Shown here piece by piece: positions 1 to 11,997 of a stretch of 37,327 nucleotides of DNA; position 1 is the first letter of the stretch, and the number at the start of each line of letters is the position of its first letter. The translations under genes and the position numbers were made by a program. The DNA comes from Reticulitermes lucifugus (lineage: Eukaryota; Arthropoda; Insecta; Blattodea; Rhinotermitidae). Location of the stretch: contig JAKCWW010003137.1 of assembly GCA_026260175.1 (NCBI GenBank), positions 2,043 through 39,369 of the forward strand, read 5' to 3'. The notes under the pieces are model-generated. The model worked only from the letters and a program-made list of their open reading frames with translations. It searched no databases and was not told where the DNA came from.

Positions 1-475
1 AGCTTCACATCAAGAAGATCTTTGCTCTCTGATTCAACGCTTTAGGACACACAAGATAGTCTTCTGTGCAGATATTGCAAAAATGTATAGACAGATAGTA
101 CTGGATCCCAGAGATACTCGTCTTCAACGAATTCTGTGGACAGCAGATCGAAATAAACCTGTGAAGACTTATGAATTGAAAACTGTAACTTATGGCACTT
201 CGTCTGCTCCTTTTTTAGCAACAAGATGTTTGAAACAATTGGCCGAGGATGAAGGTGAACGCTTCCCAAGAGCAGCAGAAGTGGTAATGAGGGATTTTTA
301 CGTAGACGACCTGATTAGTGGCACAGGGAACGTAAATGATGCCCTTCAATTACAAGAAGAACTAAGAGAGATGTTAACCAAGGGTGGGTTTTGGCTAAGG
401 AAATGGACATCAAATCATCCAGCGCATTCCATCATCCATAAAATGCATGAAATTTCTAGACTAGCTGAGGGCTGA
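1..475 (+). mobile_element. BEL/Pao-type LTR retrotransposon, reverse transcriptase fragment
   Basis: The frame is open from the window edge (base 2) to a TGA at 473-475, about 157 residues. It shows RT motif A with the catalytic Asp in CADIAKMYRQI (Asp codon 71-73), the TYGTSSAPFLATR segment typical of Pao reverse transcriptases, and the catalytic box YVDD at 299-310. The palm domain stops soon after; the thumb, RNase H and integrase are missing downstream and simple repeats follow. The 5' part lies outside the window. It is most likely a broken copy rather than an active element. Confidence 0.9.
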
Positions 476-510
476 TTAGCTTCTCAGGAAGGACTCTCCT
501 CTATGGAGTT

Positions 511-590
511 ATTAGTTAGTTCTTTAGTTGGTTGGTTGGTTAGTCAGTTAGTTAGTCAGTCAGCCAGCCAGTCAGTCAGTCAGTCAGTCT
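511..590. repeat. Imperfect tetranucleotide repeat (AGTT/AGTC)n
   Basis: Runs of GTTA, GGTT and AGTC units follow directly after the broken RT fragment. Confidence 0.9.
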
Positions 591-624
591 GAGGTTCTCA
601 CAGCAGTGACTATGAAGGTGACAG

Positions 625-763
625 TCTCCTGGGATATGATGCCTTGTAGTCTGGTAGATTTGTACCAATGTTCAGAAGAATTTACCCTGATGATGGAGGC
701 AGCAGGTTCCTCTGAAACGTTGGTTCACATCTATCAGACTGCATTTGATAACATCACAGGAAA
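625..763 (+). mobile_element. M1 family inverted-repeat element, copy a
   Basis: Defines the family I call M1: short non-coding elements whose two ends are imperfect inverted repeats of about 50 bp beginning (G)TCTYCTGGGATATGATGCC, then roughly TGTAGTCTGGTAGA and TGTACCAATGTTC. Here the left arm starts at 625 and the right arm, read in reverse, ends near 763. The centre holds GGAGGCAGCAGG, also seen (reversed) in the copy at 28835. No protein-coding capacity; layout is that of a MITE or foldback element. Confidence 0.72.
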
Positions 764-1912
764 TGTTCATCTTCATTGTGTAGTTTGTCCCGATTTTTAG
801 TTAACAATTTGATTTGGTTGCAATATATGTCTTGTGGTTTAATTCTGTTACATACACTTCATGAAATATAAGAAGCAAGTTTAACACTAGAAATCACATA
901 GTACCTCAAGATGAAACTGATGTTTGGAACATGTCACACTTAGTGAATTGATATGAATATTGCATGTTGTACTGTGATGGTCTGTAATATGGATGTAAGA
1001 AGCAACAATTCATTTCACAATGTAACATAAAAAGTTTAACACATCATGCTTTCCCTGAATTAAGTATTACAGTTTGAATTCATAGGCTAGCTGATATGAT
1101 ATCTGTACTTTACTCAGGTTAAATCTGGACTGCTTGTACACATGGATGAGTCAGTGGGTGCAACAAATTCGAAGCTGAAGTCAAAACTGATGTCTGTGAT
1201 TCTAATGACAACTGACATACAATATCAAAAATAAACATATGCAACAGAAGATTGCTTCATTGAGGAATTGTAGATTACAGGGTACAAAATTGTAGGCCAT
1301 TAGCTACCAATATATTTTTTGAACAGGAATTATTGAAATAAAAAGCATGCACCTTCCTAATGGTAGTTTTAATTAACTTATAAGCATAAATTGTAACAGG
1401 TTTTCCCTTATATCATCTTCAACTCACCCATGGACTTGTACTTCTTTAACATTTACACTGTATTGCACGATGCTTCACACATATGTGTAACTTGTAGGAC
1501 ATTTGGCTGTCTTTTACACACACTACAAGTGTCGAACTCCTCCCACAAGTACAGACACACACACACACACACACACAAAGTTTGTGCACAAAAACACGCA
1601 TAACACTCATGTCAAACACCTTCATTCAGATTGAACCATGTCACTTTCCACAGTTACCTGCATTAACACATTTCAAAACTAGCACCATACATGTGCTTTA
1701 TTTATATGCTGTCTCTTCCTAATGCAAAAAATAGACAGTATGTGTAATGTGCTTGCAGTGGCAATGTCTTTGGATAGCCAGTAAGAGGCCTGCATTTATG
1801 CTGCTTGTTTTAGAAACAGCTAGGTACAGACTACAAAGCATAATGGCCGAACTTCCTATTAAAAACTTGAAAGATGAAGATTTCAAAATGGTAAACACAA
1901 TTCATATTATGG
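764..1912. other. Non-coding stretch, only a microsatellite
   Basis: AT-rich sequence with an (AC)n run at 1554-1577. Nothing else recognised. Confidence 0.5.
1554..1577. repeat. (AC)n microsatellite
   Basis: Perfect AC dinucleotide run. Confidence 0.95.
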
Positions 1913-2052
1913 TCTTCTGGCTTATAACACCGTGCAGTGTTGTAGGTATGTACCAATGTTCTGGAGGAAAATAATGTCTTGACATCCAGGTTTCAACTCT
2001 GATGTGTTGGTACCCAAAAACCATAAACAACATGGTGATATAACCTAGAAGC
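1913..2052 (+). mobile_element. M1 family element, copy b
   Basis: Left arm GGTCTTCTGGCTTATAACACC from 1911 matches, in reverse complement, the segment ending CCTAGAAGCCC near 2053. Both arms carry the GGTACCAA/TGTACCAATGTTCT block about 40 bp in. Arms have diverged noticeably, so this is an old copy. Confidence 0.62.
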
Positions 2053-2429
2053 CCACACTACAAATTTTCACTGCAATGCCATAGTTTAACCCTTAGTCAG
2101 AGCTGTGTTGCCCCTGACAAGATGTGATTACATAAAATCATTTTATCTACATCAACTGCAAAATTATAATAGCTTTAAGGAAAGAAAATTATAGTGGCTT
2201 ACTTGTGGAAGAGCACCTGCACTGTTCTTTTACATTGAGGAAGTCCTTAATTAATAAAACGATTTTTGAACATAACCTCCAGGGCATGAAAAGCAGAGCT
2301 CAGTGGAGTGCACCATAAACATTAAGCACAGTGATTCTCACCACCCAGGTATCATTATCATCCACACAATTTTGGAAAGTTAATCTGTGGCATGCTGCCA
2401 CTTGCCTAGCAGCGCAGTTGAGGGCTCCA

Positions 2430-2640
2430 TTCTTCCGGAATATGGTGCCATGTCACTGGGTAACTGGTGCTTGATGTGTAGAGACAATGTGGTGGTCTCA
2501 TCGTCAAGGGTCAAAGAAGTCCATGAAGATTCAGGTAACATCCACAGAAATTTCGACCCTTGAAGACGAGACCACCATGTTGTCTCAAAATGTTGGGCAC
2601 CGATCACCCAGTGGCATGGTGGCACATCACACAAGAACTG
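2430..2640 (+). mobile_element. M1-like foldback element, copy c, with long near-continuous arms
   Basis: The outer arms pair CATGTCACTGGGTAACTGG (near 2449) with its reversed partner near 2606-2625. The inner arms pair 2481-2512 with 2555-2586 almost perfectly. Together they make arms of roughly 80 bp around a 42 bp centre, so a transcript would fold into a long hairpin. Confidence 0.72.
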
Positions 2641-4810
2641 CAACCCCATACAAAGTTTGAACTGCACTCTTTTTTTGTCACATTTAACTTAAAGCCTGTA
2701 GTATACAGGAATATTCGGATTTGTGCCAACTGCATTAAGATTACATATTTACACGATGGAATAACACAACACATGTAGATACTGAATAGACACACCGATA
2801 AGCACAGATACAACCAATGACAACTTTTTGTGCATTTATTTTACAGTGCTTTCGGCATCACAGACAACATAATGTCAATACTAAGAGGCCTGGTGGGTGA
2901 TAAACTGGACAGGATTCAGAACGAAGAGGTCACAATGTAACTGAAATACTGATCCAGCATTTACCTTTTCAGTCTGCAAAACAAGACAGCCTAAATGTCA
3001 CGTTCAGTACAGAAATAGTGGCAAGGTGGATGCCATATCAGGCATTTACTGTTTGCCTGTGCACAAACCATTCCATACCCAACAAATCTGCATCCAATTA
3101 TATGTGCGTGGTAGTAACACAGTAAGGCTAATTGCTGTGTGTGATGCATTCCTGGCTTATAGGCACGCTTGCCCTTCAAATGGGTGTGAAAGCATTATCC
3201 AATTTCAGTTCTTTCGTATTTTCACTACTGCCCTGTTGAATTCACAAATTCTGTCTCATTCAACACGACTGTAAGCAAGATACATAGTAAAGCGAGATAA
3301 CAATAATTTATCAGTAGTTTAAGTCAGACTGATATGCAAACATTTCGAACATCATCTTTAGTTGGCTGTCTGAGAAAAAGGGGCAAAATCATGGGAAGGT
3401 CAGAAAAGTTTCAACTCTCAACATCAATACTCAGTGAATTTTATGGATAGGAACTTTTTGGTTATCAAATTATCACAGGTGGTACTCATTATTTGCTTTC
3501 AGTATACCAGTTTTACAGTGTTGACAGCATGTTTATTATTGACATAAATAAAATAAGCATTTTATATTTTGTTGTATTCTTGTGGTACCCACTGCTGGCC
3601 CTGCCGATATCATTAGTGATATTTATAGTGTCATACATTACTCTTAGACCATAAGAACAGCAGCAAACACAGCCAAGGACTTTTCAGTACCTCTAAACAA
3701 GAAACATTCAGAATCGAAGGAAAAAAGAGAACAGAATTCCTTTCCTCTGTATGTACAGGAATCCAACTGATACAATGTTATTACAGGATTTGCTACAAAC
3801 TCAAATACTGTGCATGACAACCACAAAATTGGGATAGTGGCTTTTTGCAGAAAATGACAATGTGGTAAGTTGGTGCATATTTGACGACATGAAAACATAA
3901 TGCAGGATTTTTTTTGTCAATCTCTGGTATTCACTTTGTTTTGTAGTTGCAGTAACTGTTTGTTTGTTTATTTGTTTGTCTGTCAGAAATATGAGTGACA
4001 GATTGTTAGTGCAGACTTGCTGTTACTGGTCATTTAGAAACTGACATGGAGGGAATGAAAAAACAGGCTGTCTGAAAATTTAAAAAACTGATACAAATAG
4101 AGAAAGTTTATTGGACTGGTGAGAAATGATTGTTGATCAAGTGCTCTGGGATAAAATAACTGGATATCAAGAAGTACGTGGTATGTGCAGCAAACAAAAA
4201 TGAAGATCAGTGTTTCAGCAAGTATTCGAAGAATGGAAGAACACATTAAAAAAATGACCTGTGAGGAAATGTGGGTGTCACAGGAAAACCCAAAGTCTCC
4301 AACAGAACATTCCTGGGTCTGCAAGGCAAATATAGGGAAAATGTCAAAATCAAAGGTAAATACCATGCTGATATTCTTATACCAAATGAATTACACAGTT
4401 CAAATTTGTTTTCAAAAACAGTAAAGCAACAAGTCTATTTCCTAGGATTTTAGAATGTTTACAGCACAGTCATAAAAGCACAGGCAATCACCGACTGGAT
4501 TTTGCATCACGTGCCTTCCCACACATCTTTTTCATAGTGTAATTTTAGGACAGAACACAAATACTAGTGTTGGAACATAAGTCATACTTCTTTGATTTGG
4601 TTCTTTGTGACTTTTCCATGTTCCAAAAACTAATTACCTTTGAAATGATCTAATTCTGCAACACTCAAGACATTCAGAGGAATCTGATGGACGAATATTG
4701 ATTTTGTAACACGATTTCAACAAAACTACAAGTATTCTAGTTAATGGGTTAAACATTTCAATTTAAAATATTTTATCAGAACCAAGTTATAACAGACAAC
4801 TGGAAATATA
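2641..4810. other. Non-coding stretch with one unexplained 79-codon frame
   Basis: Contains a (TTTG)n run near 3958-3984. A plus-strand frame at 4185-4424 (start MQQTKMKISVSASIRRMEEH) is hydrophilic and shows no motif I recognise; it could be a transposon remnant. Near 3338-3366 the minus strand carries a weak CTAAAGATGATGTTCGAAAT stretch. Confidence 0.4.
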
Positions 4811-4874
4811 AATTATAGTCAATTTATTAAACCAACTAAATGCACACAACTATTCTCATATAAATATTACATAT

Positions 4875-4925
4875 ATCGCTGCTACGACATGTTTCGGTGT
4901 TCACAACACCATCTTCAGCAAGCAC
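4875..4925 (-). ncRNA. Hammerhead-ribozyme-like core in left arm of F1 (probably decayed)
   Basis: On the minus strand: CTGAAGA (4918-4912), a perfect 6-bp hairpin GGTGTT-GTG-AACACC (4910-4896), GAAAC (4895-4891), palindrome ACATGT (4892-4887) and C at 4886. This is the order of the hammerhead core: CUGANGA, stem II, GAAA, stem III ending UH. Stem I is poor: only four pairs (TGCT with AGCA), set two bases away from the core. Confidence 0.5.
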
Positions 4926-5194
4926 ATGATGCCAAGTTTAAAACCAATTGTCAGTAAACAAGCCACATTTTTATGGTTCCACATTCAGTAGGCTGCATTG
5001 GTGATATCATAATCATATAAATATATTAATTTAATACATATAGCTAAAACATGATTAAAATGTTTCTTACAGGTCAATATGTTTTTAATAGACTAAAATT
5101 AAGTTGTAGATAGTGGAAACCCTAGTAATGTGGCATTATATGTGTCAGTCCAAAGCAGATTGTTTACTGACAATTGGTTTTAAACTTTGCATCA

Positions 5195-5245
5195 CGTGCT
5201 TCCTGAAGATGGTGTTTTGAGCGCCAAAACATGTGAGAGCAATAT
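5195..5245 (+). ncRNA. Hammerhead-ribozyme-like core in right arm of F1 (decayed)
   Basis: CTGAAGA at 5203-5209, hairpin GGTGTT-TTG-AGCGCC (two G-T wobbles), then AAAAC where GAAAC is expected (5226-5230), and ACATGT at 5229-5234. The first core base G is A, which should abolish cleavage, and stem I does not form well. Confidence 0.4.
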
Positions 5246-5308
5246 GTGTAATATTTATATGTGAACAAGTTGTGTGCATGTAGTTGGTTTAATAAATTGA
5301 CTATAATT

Positions 5309-6330
5309 CATCAGAACAATGCACGGAATGAACAACCTTAAAATAATTGGAAATATGCTGTTTTGATTTGTCTGAAATGCAAATGGAGATGATTGTGAAA
5401 TCTCCTTGCTGTCTCACCACTTACAATGCATAATCACATTATCCTTCCAAGGTGTGGATAAATAATATCAAGAAATAAGAATGGATCATACATAAAGCAT
5501 CTACAGGAGATTCTAAATTTTTATCAATAAGCATATCTTTAGTTCTCTCTGTGGCAACTGAGTAGCCAGATTTGTATGAAGAATAACTTCCTATCCACAA
5601 CCACATAGTTATGCTCCTTTGCAGTCACAGATGGCCATCAAGTCCAGTCTCACTCACCCTGTTATTACCTCTAATGAGCATCATCAATAACTAAGCAGTA
5701 AATATTTTACCATTACTCCTAAAATAATTCTATCCTTTTCACACATGTATGCATCCCTGCTGAGAGCCCATTAAAATAACTCTGCCCATTTGCCTGTCCA
5801 TCCATCCATCTCTATGCATGTGAACACTCAAGAACTGCTGAACAAAATTTCATGAAATTTAATATACAACAGATTTACCAAAAGTGTCACGATGCTTCAA
5901 TTTTGGTTAACAACCAACAAAACTAACATGCATTTGTAGGCATATCTCCAGTGCAACCTTTATCAAGTTAAAAATGTTCTGAATGAACATGAAGCAAAAG
6001 GTCACTTGTACAACGACAAATTCAGAATGGTGCCAGAGATACACCTACCCAACCTTCCATGTAAAACATAAAAGAAAGTATCTGCTGCATTTAGACTACA
6101 CCAAGTAGGCATCTGATTTATTCTTTTAATTAATTAGCAAATTTAATTTCTCTTCTATAAATATAAACTTTGAAGCATATTTTAAATTATGTGTATGTGG
6201 CTTATGTACAAATAGATACATCCATACACATACAATTCTAACTTCTCATGAATTTTAATAACTATATAGCAAGAGCAAATAATTTTGTGTTAATTTATTG
6301 TTTACTTACTGTAAGTGATGAGTTCATCCT
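5309..6330. other. Non-coding stretch with a microsatellite-headed repeat
   Basis: Around 5797-5880 a (CCAT)n block is followed by GAACAAAATTTCATGAAATTT, a layout like the repeat at 6331. Nothing else recognised. Confidence 0.4.
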
Positions 6331-6732
6331 AGTTTTTAGGCACATTCACAAAATTGCAAAAAGAGACTACTAGCTTCATCATGTCTGTCTGTCTGTCTGC
6401 CTGCCTGTCTGTCTGTCTGTCTACATCGAAAAACCCGGCTCTCACTGGATCGATTTTCATGAAGTTTGATAGTTGAGGATTTTTCAAAAATCTGTCAAGA
6501 AAATTCAAGTTTCATTAATATCTGACAAGAATAATGGGTACTTTACATGAAGAACTATGTACATTTATGACAATATCTCGCTGAATCCTTCTTAGAATGA
6601 GAGATGGTTCAGATAAAAGTTGTAGAGAAAATCAAAACAAACACTTTATGTTCAATAACGTTTTTCCGAAAAGAATTCCGTTTATGAGATAATTTGGAAA
6701 AATATGGTAGAGCCGGATAGGCCACAGATGAC
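6331..6732 (+). repeat. Dispersed repeat R3, copy 1
   Basis: Starts TTTTTAGGCACATTCACAAA, has a (TGTC)n block at 6382-6422, then GATCGATTTTCATGAAGTTT and ends near GGCCACAGATGAC. The same sequence, block by block, is present in reverse at 33299-33674. No protein is encoded. Probably a non-autonomous element or the tail of a larger one. Confidence 0.85.
6382..6422. repeat. (TGTC)n tetranucleotide repeat
   Basis: About ten TGTC units with two TGCC variants, internal to repeat R3. Confidence 0.95.
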
Positions 6733-9508
6733 AAAATAATACAGCGCCTAAGGCTACAGACACACACTGAGAATATGTACTACTTATTGCTCTTACACAG
6801 CAACAATGGTTACATGAATGTGCCTCAATGTTATGTTATACATACATTGCCTGTCTTGTTATTTATATATTTATTTAAAGGGTTACCTGGCCAAATTAAA
6901 GTGGGAAACACTGTGCTAGATTTTAAGACTGCAGTTCCTCATGGCACAATTATTATGAAGTCAGAGACAACCTCATGCTACCATCTACGCAGACTGAAAT
7001 ACAAGTAATATGCATGCACCAAGTTGGTGTGCTAACTCCCTCACTTCAATAGTGAAAGTGGCTTTTAATAATTTCTTTCCATGTAAGCTGTTCAAATAGA
7101 AGGTTTAATGTACACAATATCTGAAAGACTTAGATCTATTTATACAGGATCCTTATGACAATGCGCAAAACAATGAGTATAAAACATTCTTGCTCTCCAA
7201 GAAAATAAACAGAAATATTCAGTAATTGGCATATGACAAGATATTTCAATGGTACAGCACATTATGGTAAATGTTTTAACAGTTAACTGAAACTTGCACT
7301 TGTTCATATAATGATCATATGAGACTTCATTTTTTGTCTATGAGCAATCCTGCATCATTATAACAAAATGACCTTGACATTATTCTAATATTGTCTCGTG
7401 ATGCAGGATTACTGATGGGATGCTTCAGCAGCCCCCTCTCCCCCAAATTTTTTTTGAAGCTGCCAACACGCAGCTTATATTCTAAGTAACTTCAGTTTTC
7501 AGAACAACAGACAAAAGTTATTAACCCTATTGATAATTACACTGCCTTCACAAAGGAAGTAATGCAGCAACACATCTCTGAATGATGTACCATACATACC
7601 CCATCCCACCCCTTACCTAGAAGCAGCAACTAAACAATCTACTGCAACTCTAATGTCAACAACCTATAAGTTGAATAGGACAGTCACCCTGCAAATGTTC
7701 AAAGACTGTACTGCACGATGCCCTTCTTCCAGCATCACGGCAACTTCTCACTTCTGCACACGATTATGTTTAACTATCACGTTTATACAACATGATACAT
7801 AATTATCCATTTCCCATTGTTTTGAAAACTCAGCCTTTTTCATCACAGAAACAGTTTGTTTAAAGTACAGTATATTATAATAATATTGTCTCTCATCAAA
7901 ATATATACAAATGTTGGCAATGCAAATTAAGTACAACTTCATATAGCTAATTTTGTTATATATATATAGGCACATTCAATAGAAGCAAAACTGTTAGAGG
8001 CAGATTAAAGATCAATGCGGTTCCAGGTGTGTCCAATAATGTGTTGCATATTCATGGACCAATCCACAAGAATGATGTAATAGGAAATAGTTGTGCATAA
8101 TGACAGGAGATGATACGTTTCATCTACCACTTTCTCATACTTCAGCCAAAATATGAGGAAGTAAAACCTTTCATTTCCTTGCTGTGCTAGGTTTGCTCAC
8201 ATACATTATTTCTATTGTACAAGATCTGTAATATTATGCATGCAGTATGTGTTTGTTTGCCCACGAAATTCAAGTGTTTCTATTTATGTTCATAATTAAT
8301 AGGAGAATACAAAATGTACATGAACACCAAAAATCTTGTGAATTCTGGACTTTTGTTCTGACTTTCCTGAGTCCTGTATGGGAATTAATTTAAATATGAA
8401 ACACTTTACGGAATTTTTACCCGAACATCAAAAGCATCCTCCAGAATTTGCACCAAATTTTTCGTAGAACAAGAAAGCAATACAGAAGGCTCAACAATGG
8501 CCCAAAGCTGTATGTTTGCAAGAATTTTAGAAGTGAGTCTAATATTTCTGATCTGCAGGCAATATATGAATGTAATTACACATCTTATTTATTAAAGACA
8601 TAGAAAAATACTGTTTAATGGGATTTCTGAGAGATCTGAATCAAGCTAGGGCATCCTGTAGACACAGTGTCGTTATGCATGTGAAAACTGGCTGTGTACT
8701 TAATTAACAAAAAAGCTCTCTGCTTCAATCTATAACTTTTGTCTATGGATTATTACTGAGAGTTTACCCAATATTGTACTAAAGGGCTGCTCAAAATCTG
8801 TGATTCACTCAAATTATCACACTTCAAACCATCAAAATTTTGTGCTATAATCTCATAAGATACTGAATGTGGTACACTGGAGGAATGATGTCTTTAGATA
8901 CTGCATCCTCACAAATGACATGAGCCAGAAGTATTGGTATTGTGACAGAAATCACTTGTTGTGTGTCTGTATTGTACAGAAAATAGCTGTTGTTTCCTCT
9001 CTGAATACTGCAACTCACTCTGTAGTGAAGATACTGTGTATGTTTAATCCCGTCATGCTAGGAACACACATCCTAGGAACTTATCTACCACTAACAGTTT
9101 GCTGTACAAAGTGTTCATCTGCAGCATTAAACAGAATGGCTCACTTGGTCAGTTGATACAGTTTTTATATTTATGATAAAATACAACTCATTAATGTAAG
9201 AGCTCTGAATGCTTACTTCAATCTCCTTAAGAAGACAGTATCAGAATGACAAATCTATATAAGTAACTAGGCACTATCATGCTTAAAACTGTTGACAAAA
9301 GACCAATAACCTTACTCTAATTATGTATCTATATGTATCACAATGGTGATGATTAACAGCAATACCTATGTACCTAAATTATTTCGTTAAACAAGAAATG
9401 GAAGCATGTTACTTTGTAGCTCCATCTGAAGGCTTACAACCTACACTAATCTTAAGGCCTATTGATCACTCTGAAGCTACAGCTAGTGCAAACAATGCCA
9501 TCAACTTT
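6733..9508. other. Non-coding stretch, nothing recognised
   Basis: AT-rich sequence with short open frames only; none carries a known motif or a splice-linked partner. Confidence 0.45.
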
Positions 9509-9577
9509 CCTGCTGCTGCTGCTGCTGGTGGTGGTGGTTGTGGTGGTGGTGATGATGATGATGATGATGATGATGAT
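9509..9577. repeat. Compound trinucleotide repeat (TGC)n(TGG)n(TGA)n
   Basis: Three successive trinucleotide blocks. They give an artificial Ala/Gly/Asp-rich frame (9368-9586), which I do not take as a gene. Confidence 0.92.
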
Positions 9578-11494
9578 AAGAAATAAAAACAGCCCAGCAT
9601 TAACTGTGTTCCTTTTACCAAAATTCCAAGTTCAATAAAAGTGAGATCAAATTAAATATCATGAAGCTCATAAAACTATTACAATGCCATTGCCAGCCCT
9701 GAATTCCATCCTTCAGCATTCAATGGGCAGTTTATGTTTTGTGTTGAGCACTATTAGCATCGTTCTTAAAACTGTATCAACTGTCACTGGAATTAAGAAA
9801 CTGTAATGGTTTGTGATAATATTTTCCTTTTAATGCAAATTTCTGTAGACAAGTCCTCATCTGATGCAGGATTAAGTCACTGTTTCCAACAACATGTCCC
9901 TGAGAAGGAGCTGCTCCAAAATGCATAATCAAAAATGTTTTTCATTCAAAATTCTGAAACATAAAGCAATTATTATAATGCTCTTATTTCATCAATCAGT
10001 CTATATTGTTAATACAATCTGAATGCAAATATAGAGAAAGACATAAAATGAATCCTCATAACTCCAAACAGCACAGTCATCTCTGAGACACAGGAAATTG
10101 CTCAGCATCTCAACAAGCTCCTTACCTTTCTATGCATCCTAAGTGTTCAGTGCCATGCACACAAGAGCCTGCCACTGGTCCCTATGCTAAGCCAGATGAA
10201 CCCAGCACATTTTTATGTCCTACTTCTCTGAGACACATTTTAACATTATCCACCTACGACCCCTCAGTGGTATGTTTCCTTCTGGCTTGCTGCCTAAAAT
10301 TAGGTAGGCATTTTGCATCCTTCATGTGCATGCTACATGTGAAGACCATTTTATCCTCCTTCATCTGATGACTCTCAATCTCCCATCTTGTTCTACAATT
10401 ACAGTCCATGTTTTATATTAACATAAAACAACAGGCAAAATTATAGGTTTGTATATATTTTTATGTTTCTGTGCAGCAGACAGGAGACAAAAAATTCTGA
10501 TCTGAAAGTTGGAAAGCATTTCCCAGATTTAATTGGCTCTTAATTTCTTCATGAATTTCACTTTGATTTATTACTGTCACTCCCAATATTTGAACCATGC
10601 CACATTTGCACACTGTCTTGATATAATGATTTTACCAAAATTCCTCAGTTGTCCAGCCTGTAATCCAGTTACTATATTAATTATGCTAGCCTGGCTCTTA
10701 TGTATGTATACATACATGTTTCTTATTTTCTGCCAAACTTACCAGAACTATACTGTGATTTATACACATGACTATGTGAATCCATTCGCTTATAATATGC
10801 TGCTCTGTTTGCATACCTTTCTAGTGACAAGAGGACCATGCCATGGCTCATGCACTTATTTGCTGGCTTCTCACTGCAGAGGACCAGGTTCAGTATCAAG
10901 GTAGTCCACATCAATTCCATCAGATAAAGTGGCACTGGGACAGGACTTGTTCAGAGTAATGCAGTTTCCTCCTGTGATTATCATTCCAGCAACATTCACA
11001 TTTCATTCACTTACTACTGATGCTACATATAATTTCAGCAAATAACAGTGTCATTAAACAAAACACTTTAAAAAATTCCAGCAATAATTTTGATCAAGTG
11101 TAGCCTGAAGTTTGAAATTTTTGTTGTAAGCATGGAGTTCAATTCCAAATAGGGTTTTCTCAATCAACCCATAAAAACAACCTTTCTAGTACATTTTAGA
11201 TGTTAAAACACTGTTAGGTTTCACAGCATCACTTCTCAGGACCTGAATTATATCTTCAAATTCACAATATGACCTAATGAATGTATACCACACAAAAAAT
11301 TACAAGGCTCTAAAATTAACTAAAATAACCATTACAATTTCCAAGTCATTTGGCGTCCCACTATCAACTTGTCCACAATATAACATCAATCACTGCATCA
11401 CACTTTTCCTGCAAGAGTTTGTGCTCTTTGTATTAAGTGTCTGTGCTCCTCGTATTAACTGTTTGTGCTCCTTGCATTAAGTGCATCACAGAAA
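9578..11494 (-). other. 3' UTR and downstream flank of the exchanger, no coding feature seen
   Basis: No splice-linked coding sequence or repeat family was recognised here. The part next to the stop codon is presumably 3' UTR. Several short open frames exist but show no family motif. Confidence 0.4.
10567..10572 (-). terminator. Possible polyadenylation signal AATAAA of the exchanger gene
   Basis: AATAAA is read on the minus strand about 920 bp after the exchanger stop codon. It is the first canonical signal I noticed downstream. Such hexamers are frequent by chance in AT-rich DNA, so this is a candidate 3' end only. Confidence 0.3.
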
Positions 11495-11997
11495 TTAATT
11501 CTGTGTCCTACTAATCGCATATTTTTCATCACTTCCTTCACCATCATCTTCATTGGAAGACTCACCAGATGAAGATGATGAGGAAGATGAAGATACCAGA
11601 GCTGAGAGGCGTCCAGCAAGGCGGGAGAGTGACCCTGAACCCTTTCCAAGTGTCATCCATCTCTGATCTGTCATTGATGACAAGGGGGAATTCTTAGGTG
11701 AGGTGAGGGGTGTTGTGACTTCCTCCTCAGGAATGGAGTTGACAGTTGTGGAGCCCAACTCTAACATGGAGCCACGGCGACCGACTGGCGGGCGTCTAGT
11801 TATCCCCAGCATTCCTGCTAAAGGCTCTGGACCTCCTTCTTCAATGAGCAAAACTGCACCTGGTGCTGGCGGGGACTCAGGACCACTAGTATGGTGCAAT
11901 GAGGTCTCAGAACTGGCACGTGAGTCTTGTGCCGAGCCTGAGCTCTCACGGCGGAACAGTCCAATCACAGAAGCAATTTTAGGCTGTTCAATGCCAC
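11495..11997 (-). CDS. Nhe2: Exchanger terminal exon L: distal tail and stop codon
   Basis: This 503 bp coding part follows TTTTGCTTTACTAG, is entered in phase 1 (Gly at the join) and ends in TAA at 11497-11495. It encodes 166 residues. They begin [20 protein letters not shown], then run through proline- and glycine-rich sequence with [12 protein letters not shown], a [18 protein letters not shown] stretch, nine serines in a row (around 11560-11590) and an acidic end ([19 protein letters not shown]). RRES and RRGS both fit the PKA consensus. The GC content is well above the flanks, and the reverse frame open here (11703-12023) is its shadow. Confidence 0.92.

Larger units (their letters stand above)
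4811..5308. mobile_element. Foldback element F1 with ~155-bp inverted arms holding hammerhead-like cores
   Basis: The left arm (4811-4967) and right arm (about 5150-5308) are inverted copies of each other over about 155 bp. They start AATTATAGTCAATTTATTAA and include TAAAACCAATTGTCAGTAAAC near the inner end. The roughly 185 bp centre is AT-rich and non-coding. Each arm carries CTGAAGA, then a hairpin, then (G/A)AAACATGT. No clear target duplication was found. It is not a classical MITE; inverted terminal copies are also known from Penelope-like elements. Confidence 0.85.

Noticed and set aside
3338-3366. Minus-strand CTAAAGATGATGTTCGAAAT, similar to the hammerhead-like motif
   Set aside because: There is no stem II between the two boxes and no inverted partner nearby.
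4185-4424. 79-codon hydrophilic frame as a gene
   Set aside because: No recognised domain, no clear splice partners, and no promoter signs; kept only as an unexplained frame.
9368-9586. Open frame with an Ala/Gly/Asp-rich end
   Set aside because: The tail is the translation of a compound trinucleotide microsatellite; the rest has no motif.
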